Assembly (NCBI RefSeq): GCF_013184545.1
Contig: NZ_JAAOJA010000005.1
Location: forward strand, 1-64,000
From: Pseudomonas tumuqii
Lineage (GTDB): Bacteria; Pseudomonadota; Gammaproteobacteria; Pseudomonadales; Pseudomonadaceae
Direction of reading: 5' to 3'
DNA length: 64,000 nucleotides
Below the pieces are notes generated by a model. The model was not told where the DNA came from. It saw nothing but the letters and a program-made list of their open reading frames with translations, and made no database searches. The translations under genes were made by a program, and so were the position numbers. Shown here piece by piece: positions 56,368 through 64,000 of the stretch (position 1 is the first letter of the stretch; each line of letters opens with the position of its first letter).

Positions 56368-56527
56368 AGCGACTCCTTGAACAAACGAAGCCTGCCGGGC
56401 CCCTTACCGCCCTGCAGGTCCGGCAAGCCATTCGGGTTTGCGCCGCCGTCCTGCAACGGCAGTTCGGGCCAGCCCGGCCAACTCGGGTAACGCCAGCCAG
56501 CGCGCCCCATGGGCCGCGCGCGGTATC

Positions 56528-57406
56528 TCAGCTGCACTGCAGGAGGAAGCTGCCGACCCGCTCGGCCGTATCCCGCGGCTGCTCCTGCATGAAGCAATGC
56601 CCGCCATCCACCACCTGGGCATGAACGTGCGGATTGCTGGCGCACCAGCGCGCCACCGACTTGGCGACGAAAGGGTAGCTGTGCTGGCCATAGAGCACCT
56701 GGGTCGGCGTCGTCACCTTGGCCAGCGACGGCCACAGGCGCTTGGGGAAGGAGCCGAAAATTTCCGCCTCGCGGCTCGGCCGGCACTTCAACTCGACGCC
56801 GGCGTCGGTGTCCTTCAAGGCATGATTGATATAGGCGTAGAAGGCGTCCTCGTGCCAGCCGCGGAACATCCCGCGGCCATGCAGCGCGGCATGCGCCGCC
56901 GCGCGATCCGGCCACTCGCGGCGACGCTTGCGCGCCTTGCTCGCCAGGGTGTTGCGCTGGCTCAGGCCGACCACGTCGGAGAGCGCCATGACCCCGATCA
57001 TCGCCGGAGTGAACAACACCGGATCGAGCAGCACCGCGCGCTGAAATAGTTGCGGCTGCTGGGCCAGCATCAGGCTGGTCAAGACCCCGCCAAAACTGTG
57101 GCCGACGGCAAACAATGGCACCTCGGCAAAGTGCTTGCGGCCCTCGGCAAACGCCTCCAACGCCAGCTCGGCGCTGCGGTTCCAACCATGGAAACGCCCG
57201 CCATGATCACTGTCGCCATGGCCCTGGGCATCGCACAGCCAGAGGTCGAAATCCGCGGCCAGGCAGTCCAGCAGTGGCTCGTAGACGCGCCCGCAATAAC
57301 CATTGCCATGCAGGAAATGCAGCAACGGCTTGCCCGAAGGCGGCGAATGCCAGCCGCGCAGGGTGAACCCGGCGGAACAGGAGTGGGACCAGGATTCAAG
57401 GTACAT
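56528..57406 (-). CDS. Alpha/beta hydrolase
   Basis: A 292-residue hydrolase. It shows HGNGYCG (oxyanion hole), GHSFGG (nucleophile elbow) and a C-terminal DGGHCFMQEQP with the catalytic His; the acid is likely in the ATPTQVLYG region. The annotated start is the ATG at 57406; a longer frame reaches 57475. Substrate is unknown. It follows, in the same direction, another alpha/beta hydrolase gene with which it shares only the fold, after a strong terminator. Confidence 0.85.
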   Translation of the reverse strand: MYLESWSHSCSAGFTLRGWHSPPSGKPLLHFLHGNGYCGRVYEPLLDCLAADFDLWLCDAQGHGDSDHGGRFHGWNRSAELALEAFAEGRKHFAEVPLFAVGHSFGGVLTSLMLAQQPQLFQRAVLLDPVLFTPAMIGVMALSDVVGLSQRNTLASKARKRRREWPDRAAAHAALHGRGMFRGWHEDAFYAYINHALKDTDAGVELKCRPSREAEIFGSFPKRLWPSLAKVTTPTQVLYGQHSYPFVAKSVARWCASNPHVHAQVVDGGHCFMQEQPRDTAERVGSFLLQCS

Positions 57407-57476
57407 GCGGCGGCTCACTGTCGACTGGCCGGCCAGTTTACTGCCAGTGATGGCCTGGTGCCGAGCGCCGCACAAA

Positions 57477-57503
57477 CAAAAAAGAGGGCACCCTGAAGCG
57501 CCC
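57477..57503 (-). terminator. Rho-independent terminator after the second alpha/beta hydrolase
   Basis: On the minus strand, GGGCGC (57498-57503) pairs with GTGCCC (57486-57491, one G-T pair), then CTCTTTTTT follows (57478-57485). It lies about 30 bases after the 57534-58313 gene. Confidence 0.75.
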
Positions 57504-57533
57504 CCAACTCCACGCTCAACTCCCTAATCTCCA

Positions 57534-58313
57534 CTACACGCGGATAAAGCGCTCCAGCAAGGCGTTCAACCGCTCGGGTTGATCCAGCGACGTGGCATGC
57601 CCCGAATCGCTCACCACCTGCAGCTCGGCATTGCGCAGCTGCGCCACATAGGCCTGCTTGTAGGCCAGCGGGGTGTAGTCGCGGTCGCCGGCGACGATCA
57701 GCATCGGCGTATCGACGCCGTTGACCGCCGGCAGCGCCGACCAGCCGAGAATCGCGCGGATGGCATGCAGGTAGGAAGTCCGGTCATTGGCCCCGATACG
57801 CATGGCGGTGCGCCGGCGCAGCTCGCCCTGCTCCGCATGGGGAAACAGCTTGCGCGCCAGCAACCGGCCCATGGCCTTGAGACCGAACAGGCGGATCAGC
57901 GCCAGGCGCAGCAGCACCTTGCCGCGCAGGGTCCAGGAATCCAGGGGAAAGCTCGGTGCACTGTTGATCGCCACCAGCCGGCCGATCAGTTGCGGCTGTT
58001 GCGCCAGCAGCTGGAAAGCGACCATACCGCCCATGGAGATGCCCACCAGCACGCAGCCCTGAATGACCTGGACGCGGATAAACTCGGCCACATCGTCGGC
58101 CAATTCGGCCACGCTGACCGGGGCGCGCAAGGGTTCGCTGGCCCCATGGCCGCGCAGGTCGAGGGCGAAGACTTCGGCGAAACGCGACAACGCATCGATC
58201 TGTGGCTGCCAGTCCTGGGAGGATGAGCCCAGGCCATGTAGTAACAATACCGGCAGGCCATGACCTTTACGGATATAGGCGCAGCGGCCATTGCGTAATT
58301 GAATATAGTGCAT
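57534..58313 (-). CDS. Alpha/beta hydrolase (esterase-like)
   Basis: A 259-residue alpha/beta hydrolase with HGLGSSSQDW (oxyanion hole), DLRGHG, GISMGG (nucleophile elbow), VAGDRDY (acid) and DSGHATSLDQPE (catalytic His). It resembles 3-oxoadipate enol-lactonase-like and MhpC-like hydrolases. The ATG at 58313 follows a clear intergenic gap. It is divergent from the TetR gene at 58494, which may regulate it. A role in cleaving oligomers from PHA or lipid esters is speculative. Confidence 0.87.
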   Translation of the reverse strand: MHYIQLRNGRCAYIRKGHGLPVLLLHGLGSSSQDWQPQIDALSRFAEVFALDLRGHGASEPLRAPVSVAELADDVAEFIRVQVIQGCVLVGISMGGMVAFQLLAQQPQLIGRLVAINSAPSFPLDSWTLRGKVLLRLALIRLFGLKAMGRLLARKLFPHAEQGELRRRTAMRIGANDRTSYLHAIRAILGWSALPAVNGVDTPMLIVAGDRDYTPLAYKQAYVAQLRNAELQVVSDSGHATSLDQPERLNALLERFIRV

Positions 58314-58493
58314 GGATAAACTCCCTTTAATACAAACTTTGGTGCGCGCTTAGTCCTGCCATCCTGAACCGCGAGGATTATCAGGAAACACCGGTTAAAC
58401 GTGGAAAATTGCCAACTTAGTTATTACCTGAGCGTTTGCCTTATCCCGGTGAAAAACCTAGAATCGGCCTGCGTCTTATAGAGAGTTCTCCCC

Positions 58494-59114
58494 ATGTACA
58501 GCATTTCCAGCCCGACTCAGGCTCGCAGTAAAAAAGCCCTTGAGCGCTTTCTCAACGTGGCTGCCGAACTGCTTGCGGACAACCGTTTCGAAGACACCGG
58601 CATCTCCCAGATCGCGGTGCTGGCGGAGTCCTCTGTGGGCACCTTCTATCGTCTGCTGGGCGACAAGGACGTACTGCTCTACGCCGTGCACGAGCGCTTC
58701 GTCGAGCAGGGCCGCAGCGCCATCGACAGCCTGGTGCAGGACCTCGGCCACAGCGAGTTGCCGCTCAGCGGCCAGATCGAAGCCTTTATCCAGGGCATAA
58801 TCGAGCTGTTCGAGGGCCGCGAAGGCCTGCTCCGCGCCCTGGTTCGGCGCAGCTCGGCCGACCTGCAGTTCCGTCAGCGTTTCCACCAGCTCAATGCCTA
58901 TATCGGCCAGACCTTCTGCGCCATCGTGCTGGCCCGGCGCAACGAACTGCGCCACCCGCAGCCGCAGCAGGCCGCCGACCTGGCGGCGCATATGCTGCTG
59001 GCCAGCCTGAATTACCTGACCATGGTCGGCACCCTCGGCGAAACACCTCGGGAAGTTATTCCCGAGGAACTTTCCCGGCTGATTTGTAATTATCTGGAAG
59101 TTGCCAAACATTAA
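58494..59114 (+). CDS. TetR-family regulator
   Basis: A 206-residue TetR-like repressor. The helix-turn-helix (ALERFLNVAAELLADNRFEDTGISQIAVLAESSVGTFYRLLGDKDVLL) is clear. The C-terminal domain is unclassified. Its stop overlaps that of the convergent DUF1329 gene through a shared TTAA. Candidates for regulation are the divergent hydrolase and the DUF1302/DUF1329 operon, whose promoter carries a 10-bp inverted repeat at 62252-62279. Confidence 0.87.
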   Translation: MYSISSPTQARSKKALERFLNVAAELLADNRFEDTGISQIAVLAESSVGTFYRLLGDKDVLLYAVHERFVEQGRSAIDSLVQDLGHSELPLSGQIEAFIQGIIELFEGREGLLRALVRRSSADLQFRQRFHQLNAYIGQTFCAIVLARRNELRHPQPQQAADLAAHMLLASLNYLTMVGTLGETPREVIPEELSRLICNYLEVAKH

Positions 59115-60472
59115 CGTCTGCTGTCCCGGCGTAATTGCGCCGGGGTAAAGTCCGAGGGTTTCAAGGCAATATCAAACTGATTGGCTGGCTCTTCATTGGA
59201 CAATATGCCGATGACATATCGGCCGCCGATCAAGTCATATACCGCATCGCCTCTGGTCCAGATCAGCGGCTGATCGTAAAGGTTGATGGTGTAGGACTCG
59301 CCGACCCGCCATAGGGTGTCGCGGTTGTCATAGTGGTCGACCACCAGGATCTGGTAGCTGTCCTCGTCGAAATACATATCGCGCTGTTTGTACTGGTGGC
59401 GCATCCCCGCCTTCAGCGTGGCCCGTACATGCCAGACCCGGTGCAGCTCGTAGCGCAGCAGATCCGGGTTGACGTGGCCGCGCTTGACGATGTCGCTGTA
59501 CTTGTTGCTCTTGGCCGCCAGACGGTAGCTGTTGTAGGGCACATAGAGCTCCTTCTTGCCCACCAGCTGCCACTCGTACTTGTCCGGCGCGCCGGAGAAC
59601 ATGTCGAAGTTGTCGGTGGTGCGCATGCCGTCCGATGAAGTGCCGGGCGAGTCGTAGGCCACGTTCGGCGCACGGCGCACACGACGCTGACCGGAGGCAT
59701 AGAGCCAGGCCAGGCGCGGCTCCTTGACCTGGTTGACGGTCTCGTGCACCAGCAGTTCGGTGCCGGCCAGGCGCGCCGGGGCCAGCACCGACTGACGGAA
59801 GTAGAAGAGGATATTGCCGTTGCTCTGGCTGTGGTCGCCGGCGTCTTGGTTGAACAGGAACAGGTCCTCGATCTTGGTCATGAAATAGTCGCCGCTGGCC
59901 TGCGGCACGGCCTGGGCGTAGTAGCGCTTGACGCTGTCGCCGCGGTAGCGCACCAGGTGGTTCCACAACACTTCCAGGCCCGACTGGGGAATGGGGAAGG
60001 GCGTGGCCAGCTTGAAGTCGGCGATGCCGTTGCCGTTTTCGATCAGCTTGGCCGTGGTCGCATTGGCCTTGGCGGCGGCATACACCTTGTCCGGGTAGGA
60101 GGCCGAGCGCCGGGTCGGGTAGACGTTGAGCTTCCAGCTGTCACTGAAACGAGTGAGCATGGCCAACTGGCCGGGGCTGAGCTGCTCGCGGTACTGCGCG
60201 GCGTTGGCTGCGGTGATGCTGAACAGCGGCTGATCGGCGGCATAGGGGTCGCGGTAGCCCAGGGCCGGGTCGTAGGCATTGGCATCGCGGGCCAGGCCGC
60301 CGTCCCAGGCGGGGATGCTGCCGGCGGCATTGCCGGCCTTTTCCGCGCCGATCGGGGTCAGCTCCTGACCGAGGCGCACGGCCTGCGCCGCCGCTACCTG
60401 GGCCTGAACCAGACCCGCGCTCAGCAGCAGAGAACCGAACAGGCTGGCGCGCAAGAATCCTGAAGTCTTCAT
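59111..60472 (-). CDS. DUF1329 exported protein
   Basis: A 453-residue exported protein of the DUF1329 family, with a signal peptide (ending near VQA). It contains DUF1329 signatures (LTPIGAEKAGNAAGSIPAWDG at the mature N-terminus, YDNRDTLWRVGESY and WTRGDAVYDLI toward the C-terminus). Family members share a LolA/LolB-like fold and pair with DUF1302 outer-membrane proteins, often with RND transporters, in hydrophobic compound or ester metabolism. It begins 12 bases after the DUF1302 stop, giving an operon. Confidence 0.9.
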   Translation of the reverse strand: MKTSGFLRASLFGSLLLSAGLVQAQVAAAQAVRLGQELTPIGAEKAGNAAGSIPAWDGGLARDANAYDPALGYRDPYAADQPLFSITAANAAQYREQLSPGQLAMLTRFSDSWKLNVYPTRRSASYPDKVYAAAKANATTAKLIENGNGIADFKLATPFPIPQSGLEVLWNHLVRYRGDSVKRYYAQAVPQASGDYFMTKIEDLFLFNQDAGDHSQSNGNILFYFRQSVLAPARLAGTELLVHETVNQVKEPRLAWLYASGQRRVRRAPNVAYDSPGTSSDGMRTTDNFDMFSGAPDKYEWQLVGKKELYVPYNSYRLAAKSNKYSDIVKRGHVNPDLLRYELHRVWHVRATLKAGMRHQYKQRDMYFDEDSYQILVVDHYDNRDTLWRVGESYTINLYDQPLIWTRGDAVYDLIGGRYVIGILSNEEPANQFDIALKPSDFTPAQLRRDSRR

Positions 60473-60484
60473 GGTCTTCCCTTC

Positions 60485-62227
60485 CTAGAAACTGTATTTG
60501 ATGTTGACGCCGAGGTAGTCGCGGTCGCTGAGCTTATTGGCCAGATCGCCGCCGCTGTAGCCGACATATTTGACGCCGACTGTCAGGGACTCCTGATAGA
60601 TGGCATCGACCCCCAGGGAATAGCTCTTGCGCTCTTCCAGCAGGCCGTTGGTCAGCTGCGGAGCCACGCCGTTGATGCCGTACTGGTAGTTGACGCTGGG
60701 CACCAGGTTGACCAGGTTGAACACGTTGCTATAGGTCAGCGACAGCCCCGCCTGCGCACCCCAGGCACTGGAGGTGGCCCCGTAGTAGTCGATATCCGAC
60801 TCCAGGCCCTGTACCCGGCTGCCTACCACTTCGCTCATCAGGGTGGCCGTGTCGGCCCCGAGCAGGTTGTTGAAGCTGTAGATGCCCACCAGCGAGCCTT
60901 GCCACATGGGCTTTTCACGGTAGCCATCGAGGCGCGTGCCCACCGGCATGCCGGCCAGATTGCCCAGCAGCGCGCTCGGCAGGTACTCGCCCAGGCCCAG
61001 GGCTATCGGGGCATTGGGCCGGTAGCTGAGCTCGCCGGCCAGGGACAGGCCATTGAGGAAGCTGTCGCCGCCGATGCTGGTGTTGAAGCTGAGGCCATAG
61101 AGGTGGCGCTTTTCCAGGTACTCGGCGTAGTAGTTGGAACTGGTGCCGACCGGCAGCGCCCCCACCACCGGGAACACCATGGGCTGGCCCACGGTCAGGC
61201 CGATCATCGGCAGGTTCATGTTGTAGCGCAGGTAGTAGAAGCCCAGCTCGCTGTCATTCAGCTCGGGCACCAGCCAGCGCAGGGCCACGCCGTACTGCGC
61301 GGCATCGTCGGCTTTGACATCCTTGCCACGGGGGATATGGGTGGTGGGCAGGTAGCCCTTGAGCAACGTATTGAGAAACCCCGGGCCCAGGCTGTCGGCA
61401 AAGGCCTGGGCCTGCTCCGGGCTGTCGAAGGCCAGACCGCCGGTCAGCGGCTCCTGCAAGGGCGGCAGCATCAGGTAATCGCAGCCGTCACCGAGCACAT
61501 CGAGGGTGGAGAAATAGGTGCCGCAGGGGTCGATCTTGGTTTCTTCCCAGGCGCTGCCGGGCTGCCAGTAGCCTTCGACGGACAGCCCCTCAGTCAGTTC
61601 GAACGAGGCATAGCCCATCAGGGTCGGCATATAGGCTTCCTTCAGCTCGGAGCCGGGCGCGCGCAGGGCGTTGAGGTCCACCGGGTTGGTCGCGCCGATG
61701 CCGTTCTGATAGAACAGCCCTTCGCCCCAGTTGATCACCTGCCGGCCGAGACGGGCATTCAAGGCCCGCTCGCCAACCGTCCAGCTACCGTAGACGAAGG
61801 CATCCAGCAGATCGATGCTGGAGCCGGCATCGTCCAGGCCCTTGTTCGGGATCTCGCGGTGGCGGCGGTTATCGTCCTTCAGTTCGAAATCATAGAAACC
61901 GCGGGCGCGCAGGAAAATGCCGTAATCGCCCTGAAAACTCAGGTCCATCTCGGTCACCACCTTGGCCACCTCGGAGAACAGCGCGCCCTTCTTGAAGTTG
62001 AGGTTGCCGTCGTCGGAGTTGATCAGCGCACTGTTGTCGCCCTTGCCGCCATTGGCGCGGGCGATCAGCCGGCGATCCTGGCTTTCCATGCGGTAGTTCA
62101 CCCCGTAGGACAGGGTGGTATCCAGGGACAGCGCCCAGTCCCCCGAGCGCGTCTGAAAGGCATTCCCCTGGCTCGCTGCCAGCAACGCCAGGCAACCGGC
62201 CGTCCATGCTGATCTCTGTGTTGCCAC
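60485..62227 (-). CDS. DUF1302 outer-membrane beta-barrel protein
   Basis: A 580-residue exported protein of DUF1302. The start is a GTG at 62227 with AGGAGAT upstream. A signal peptide precedes FQTRSGDWALSLDTTLSYGVN, and the alternating pattern up to a C-terminal aromatic-ending strand (YLGVNIKYSF) is typical of an outer-membrane barrel. It probably forms a channel for hydrophobic substrates together with the DUF1329 partner. An in-frame ATG at 62392 would add a Lys-rich, non-secretory stretch and is rejected. Promoter and inverted repeat are in 62228-62503. Confidence 0.9.
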   Translation of the reverse strand: MATQRSAWTAGCLALLAASQGNAFQTRSGDWALSLDTTLSYGVNYRMESQDRRLIARANGGKGDNSALINSDDGNLNFKKGALFSEVAKVVTEMDLSFQGDYGIFLRARGFYDFELKDDNRRHREIPNKGLDDAGSSIDLLDAFVYGSWTVGERALNARLGRQVINWGEGLFYQNGIGATNPVDLNALRAPGSELKEAYMPTLMGYASFELTEGLSVEGYWQPGSAWEETKIDPCGTYFSTLDVLGDGCDYLMLPPLQEPLTGGLAFDSPEQAQAFADSLGPGFLNTLLKGYLPTTHIPRGKDVKADDAAQYGVALRWLVPELNDSELGFYYLRYNMNLPMIGLTVGQPMVFPVVGALPVGTSSNYYAEYLEKRHLYGLSFNTSIGGDSFLNGLSLAGELSYRPNAPIALGLGEYLPSALLGNLAGMPVGTRLDGYREKPMWQGSLVGIYSFNNLLGADTATLMSEVVGSRVQGLESDIDYYGATSSAWGAQAGLSLTYSNVFNLVNLVPSVNYQYGINGVAPQLTNGLLEERKSYSLGVDAIYQESLTVGVKYVGYSGGDLANKLSDRDYLGVNIKYSF

Positions 62228-62251
62228 GATGATCTCCTGCTGTGTTGTTTT

Positions 62252-62279
62252 TATCGGAACCGGAACATCGGTTCCGATA
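62252..62279. promoter_or_regulatory. Inverted repeat in DUF1302/phaZ divergent region, candidate TetR operator
   Basis: TATCGGAACC (62252-62261) and GGTTCCGATA (62270-62279) are perfect arms with 8 bases between. On the minus strand TATTTTATC-like bases for the DUF1302 promoter lie beside it. Dyads of this size suit TetR dimers. The divergent gap also holds a TTGACG (62395-62400) that could be the phaZ -35. Confidence 0.5.
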
Positions 62280-62503
62280 AAATAGTAGTCCATTCTTCTT
62301 TTGGCAAGCCCGGCAAAGATTTTTTTCTTCCGGCCGTGGCCGGCGCTAGAGAGTCCGCGGCGCTGCAGCGCGCAGATGTGGCGGGTTGGCATACTTGACG
62401 GAATCGGAATTCATGTTTCTATTTAACAAGCGACAGCAGGGAAGCACAGCGTTTGGTCAGGAGGACAACCCTTAGAAAACCAATAATAGAGTGGAGAACT
62501 GTC

Positions 62504-63364
62504 ATGTTTATCACTGCCAAACCGCGTGTCCGCTGGCTGGGCCTGATCACCCTGCTGGCGTGCTGTTGCGCCACCCCGAGCTGGGCCGACTCGCCCTGCA
62601 GCGAACGCCAGAAAAGCCTGCTGCTGCCCGGAAAGATCAGTTGCAGTCACCAGTCGACCTGGATTGCCTCAGGCCCCCTGAGCCTGCGCAAGGTGATCTA
62701 CCAGACCCCGGCCGGTACACCACCTGCGGACGGCTGGCCGGTGGCGCTGTTCTATCAGGGCTCGTTCTTCGCCCTGGACGATTTCGTCTATTACAGCGAC
62801 GAGTGGCTGGGCAAACTCTACAACGAGGGCAAGACCATCAAGACTCTGCTCGATAACGGTTATGCGGTGATCGCGCCCAGCGCCCCGGCCGACCTGTTCT
62901 GGCAGACCAATATCCCCGGTCTGTCGGGAGAGCTGTACCCAAGCAGCACCGACTTCAGCTTCCTGAGCAATCTGTTCCAGGCCATCGACAGCGGTCATTT
63001 CGGCCCGCTCAACGGCCAGCGCAAATACGCCACCGGGATCTCCAGCGGCGGCTACAACACCAGCCGCATGGCGGTGTCCTTCCCCGGCCAGTTCAAGGCC
63101 CTGGTGGTGCATTCCGGCTCCTACGCCAGCTGCAGCGGTCCGCTCTGCTCGGTGCCGGACGTCTTACCTGCCGATCACCCGCCGACCTACTTCGTCCACG
63201 GTTTCGTCGACCTCACCGTGCCCTGGTGGAGCATGGACATGTACTACGACCGCCTGCTCTACCAGGGCATCCCTACAGGCCGCTATACCGAGCCCTTGGG
63301 TAACCACGAATGGTTCGACGCCTCACCGGGCAAGGTGCTCGCCTGGTTCAACGCCTACCCCTGA
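62504..63364 (+). CDS. phaZ: Extracellular medium-chain-length PHA depolymerase
   Basis: A 286-residue secreted esterase that hydrolyses poly(3-hydroxyoctanoate)-type polymers. The signal peptide ends near ATPSWA. The sequence matches the extracellular mcl-PHA depolymerase of P. fluorescens GK13 as I recall it: SCSHQSTW, FYQGSFFALDDF, the lipase box GISSGG, and FVDLTVPWWSMD with NHEWFDASPGKVLAWFN, which supply catalytic Asp and His. Unlike short-chain depolymerases it lacks an obvious substrate-binding domain. The ATG at 62504 follows GTGGAGAAC. The stop is 2-3 bases before the dispersed element. Confidence 0.92.
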   Translation: MFITAKPRVRWLGLITLLACCCATPSWADSPCSERQKSLLLPGKISCSHQSTWIASGPLSLRKVIYQTPAGTPPADGWPVALFYQGSFFALDDFVYYSDEWLGKLYNEGKTIKTLLDNGYAVIAPSAPADLFWQTNIPGLSGELYPSSTDFSFLSNLFQAIDSGHFGPLNGQRKYATGISSGGYNTSRMAVSFPGQFKALVVHSGSYASCSGPLCSVPDVLPADHPPTYFVHGFVDLTVPWWSMDMYYDRLLYQGIPTGRYTEPLGNHEWFDASPGKVLAWFNAYP

Positions 63365-63366
63365 CT

Positions 63367-63547
63367 GAGAGCTTGTGAAAAAACTCTCGCCTACTGCGAC
63401 CGCCCCCTGACGCCCGCTGCTGGCGTTGCGTTATGCAAAAAACAGGGTCATTTAGCTCACTAAACTCCCCCGTTTTTCGCGTAACGCGCCTTGCCGCGGA
63501 CACCAGGAGACGCTTCGCTACGGCGCTCGATATTTTCACAACCTCTG
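63367..63547 (+). repeat. Dispersed ~180-bp element, copy B (inverse of copy A at 1467)
   Basis: Near-identical, inverted copy of 1467-1648, with the same imperfect terminal repeats. It fills almost all of the gap between convergent phaZ (stop 63362-63364) and the CobW-like gene (stop 63553-63555). Confidence 0.75.
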
Positions 63548-63552
63548 AGCGA

Positions 63553-64000
63553 CTAGATCCGGCAGGCCGCCATGCCCCGACGCAGCGTCTCGACCTCCTG
63601 GGGCTGATCGAAGATCAGTTCCAGCCGTGAGTCCTTGCGCCATTCGCTGTTTTGCCAGTGCAACGGCTGGCCATCCAGGGCATTGGCCGAGAGCCAGCCG
63701 GCATTGGTCTGCAGCACCAGCTTGGCGCGGCGCCAGGCCAAGCTGCCGAGCCACTGCTGCACCTGCATCAGCTCGAAACGCTGACTCGGATGCCAGCGCC
63801 AGCCGATGCTCCAGCCTTCGGCTTGTGCCTGAACCTGGCAGATCGGCTCGGCGGGCGTGCGCCAGATCTGCGGCACGGTTGCGGCGACGCTGCCGGGCAG
63901 GTCGTCCAGCCCCGTGCCCGCCTCGGCCCGGGCGGCGAAGCCGGGCAGTTGGTGCAAGGGCAAAGCCGCCTGGCTCGTCCATCGCAGCGGGCGTGCCGGC
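63553..64000 (-). CDS. CobW C-terminal domain protein (partial, runs off the window)
   Basis: The frame is open to the end of the window and has no ATG here, so the gene is 5'-truncated by the window edge. About 149 codons are visible. They read LRWTSQAALPLHQL, PGFAARAEAGTG, WRTPAEPICQVQAQ, then WLGSLAWRRAKLVLQTNAGWLSANALDGQ and WQNSEWRKDSRLELIF, matching the CobW C-terminal domain of P47K-type metallochaperone GTPases. The GTPase part should lie past 64000. Zinc or cobalt handling is the family role. Its stop is six bases from copy B of the dispersed element. Confidence 0.8.
   Translation of the reverse strand, partial: PARPLRWTSQAALPLHQLPGFAARAEAGTGLDDLPGSVAATVPQIWRTPAEPICQVQAQAEGWSIGWRWHPSQRFELMQVQQWLGSLAWRRAKLVLQTNAGWLSANALDGQPLHWQNSEWRKDSRLELIFDQPQEVETLRRGMAACRI

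Overview
This is a GC-rich chromosomal segment of a Pseudomonas-type gammaproteobacterium. The evidence is the gene content and order: purEK, aspA beside a LysR gene, a two-subunit pyruvate carboxylase with PycR, hexR divergent from zwf, uvrD, an OXA-50-like beta-lactamase, plus sigma-54-dependent acidic amino acid uptake and many REP-like palindromes. From memory, parts follow the P. aeruginosa PAO1 order around PA5424-PA5443 and PA5521-PA5525, with extra modules inserted. No tRNA, rRNA, CRISPR array, prophage or complete insertion sequence was seen.

Layout. 1-4100: an AT-rich orphan gene, a DUF3299 protein, a small stress membrane protein and the purEK operon with a hairpin-rich leader. 4100-5070: a secreted SGNH hydrolase. 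5300-25700: a large nitrogen/acidic amino acid region. It holds the aatJQMP Glu/Asp ABC transporter behind a sigma-54 promoter and a perfect AauR-type site, the AauS/AauR two-component system, an AraC regulator, an acetylpolyamine amidohydrolase with a polyamine-binding protein, a LysR regulator, aspartase, a Glu/Asp:cation symporter, an orphan binding protein, an XRE regulator, an Ala/Gly:Na+ symporter, a cytoplasmic asparaginase, an acetyltransferase and glutaminase. 25760-29210: a MocR/PaiB pair and two more acetyltransferases. 29480-35390: an SbtB/SbtA-like bicarbonate transport pair directly downstream of pyruvate carboxylase (pycA, oadA) and its regulator pycR. 35740-38210: hexR and zwf flanking a perfect HexR-type palindrome.

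38300-47700: cytochrome c, a membrane GGDEF/EAL protein, UvrD, an orphan TRAP binding lipoprotein, a TetR regulator, and Tim44-like and SMI1-like proteins. 47580-51870: a GntR/FCD regulator, SDR, class III aminotransferase and second SDR module from which a glutamine synthetase gene has been lost except for its last ~50 codons. 51880-54930: a flavin reductase/fatty acid hydroxylase operon, a divergent AraC regulator and a thioesterase. 54987-55154: a MITE-like element. 55184-58313: DUF3301, the OXA-type beta-lactamase and two alpha/beta hydrolases. 58494-63364: a TetR regulator, a DUF1302/DUF1329 operon and an extracellular medium-chain-length PHA depolymerase. The window ends inside a CobW-like gene.

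How the genes fit together. The aat/aau genes import Glu and Asp; asparaginase, glutaminase and aspartase release ammonia and feed fumarate and glutamate into the TCA cycle. Pyruvate carboxylase replenishes oxaloacetate from bicarbonate, and the adjacent SbtA/SbtB pair may supply or sense that bicarbonate (inference). A ~180-bp dispersed element occurs twice, in opposite orientation, once near each end of the window, each copy abutting a stop codon.
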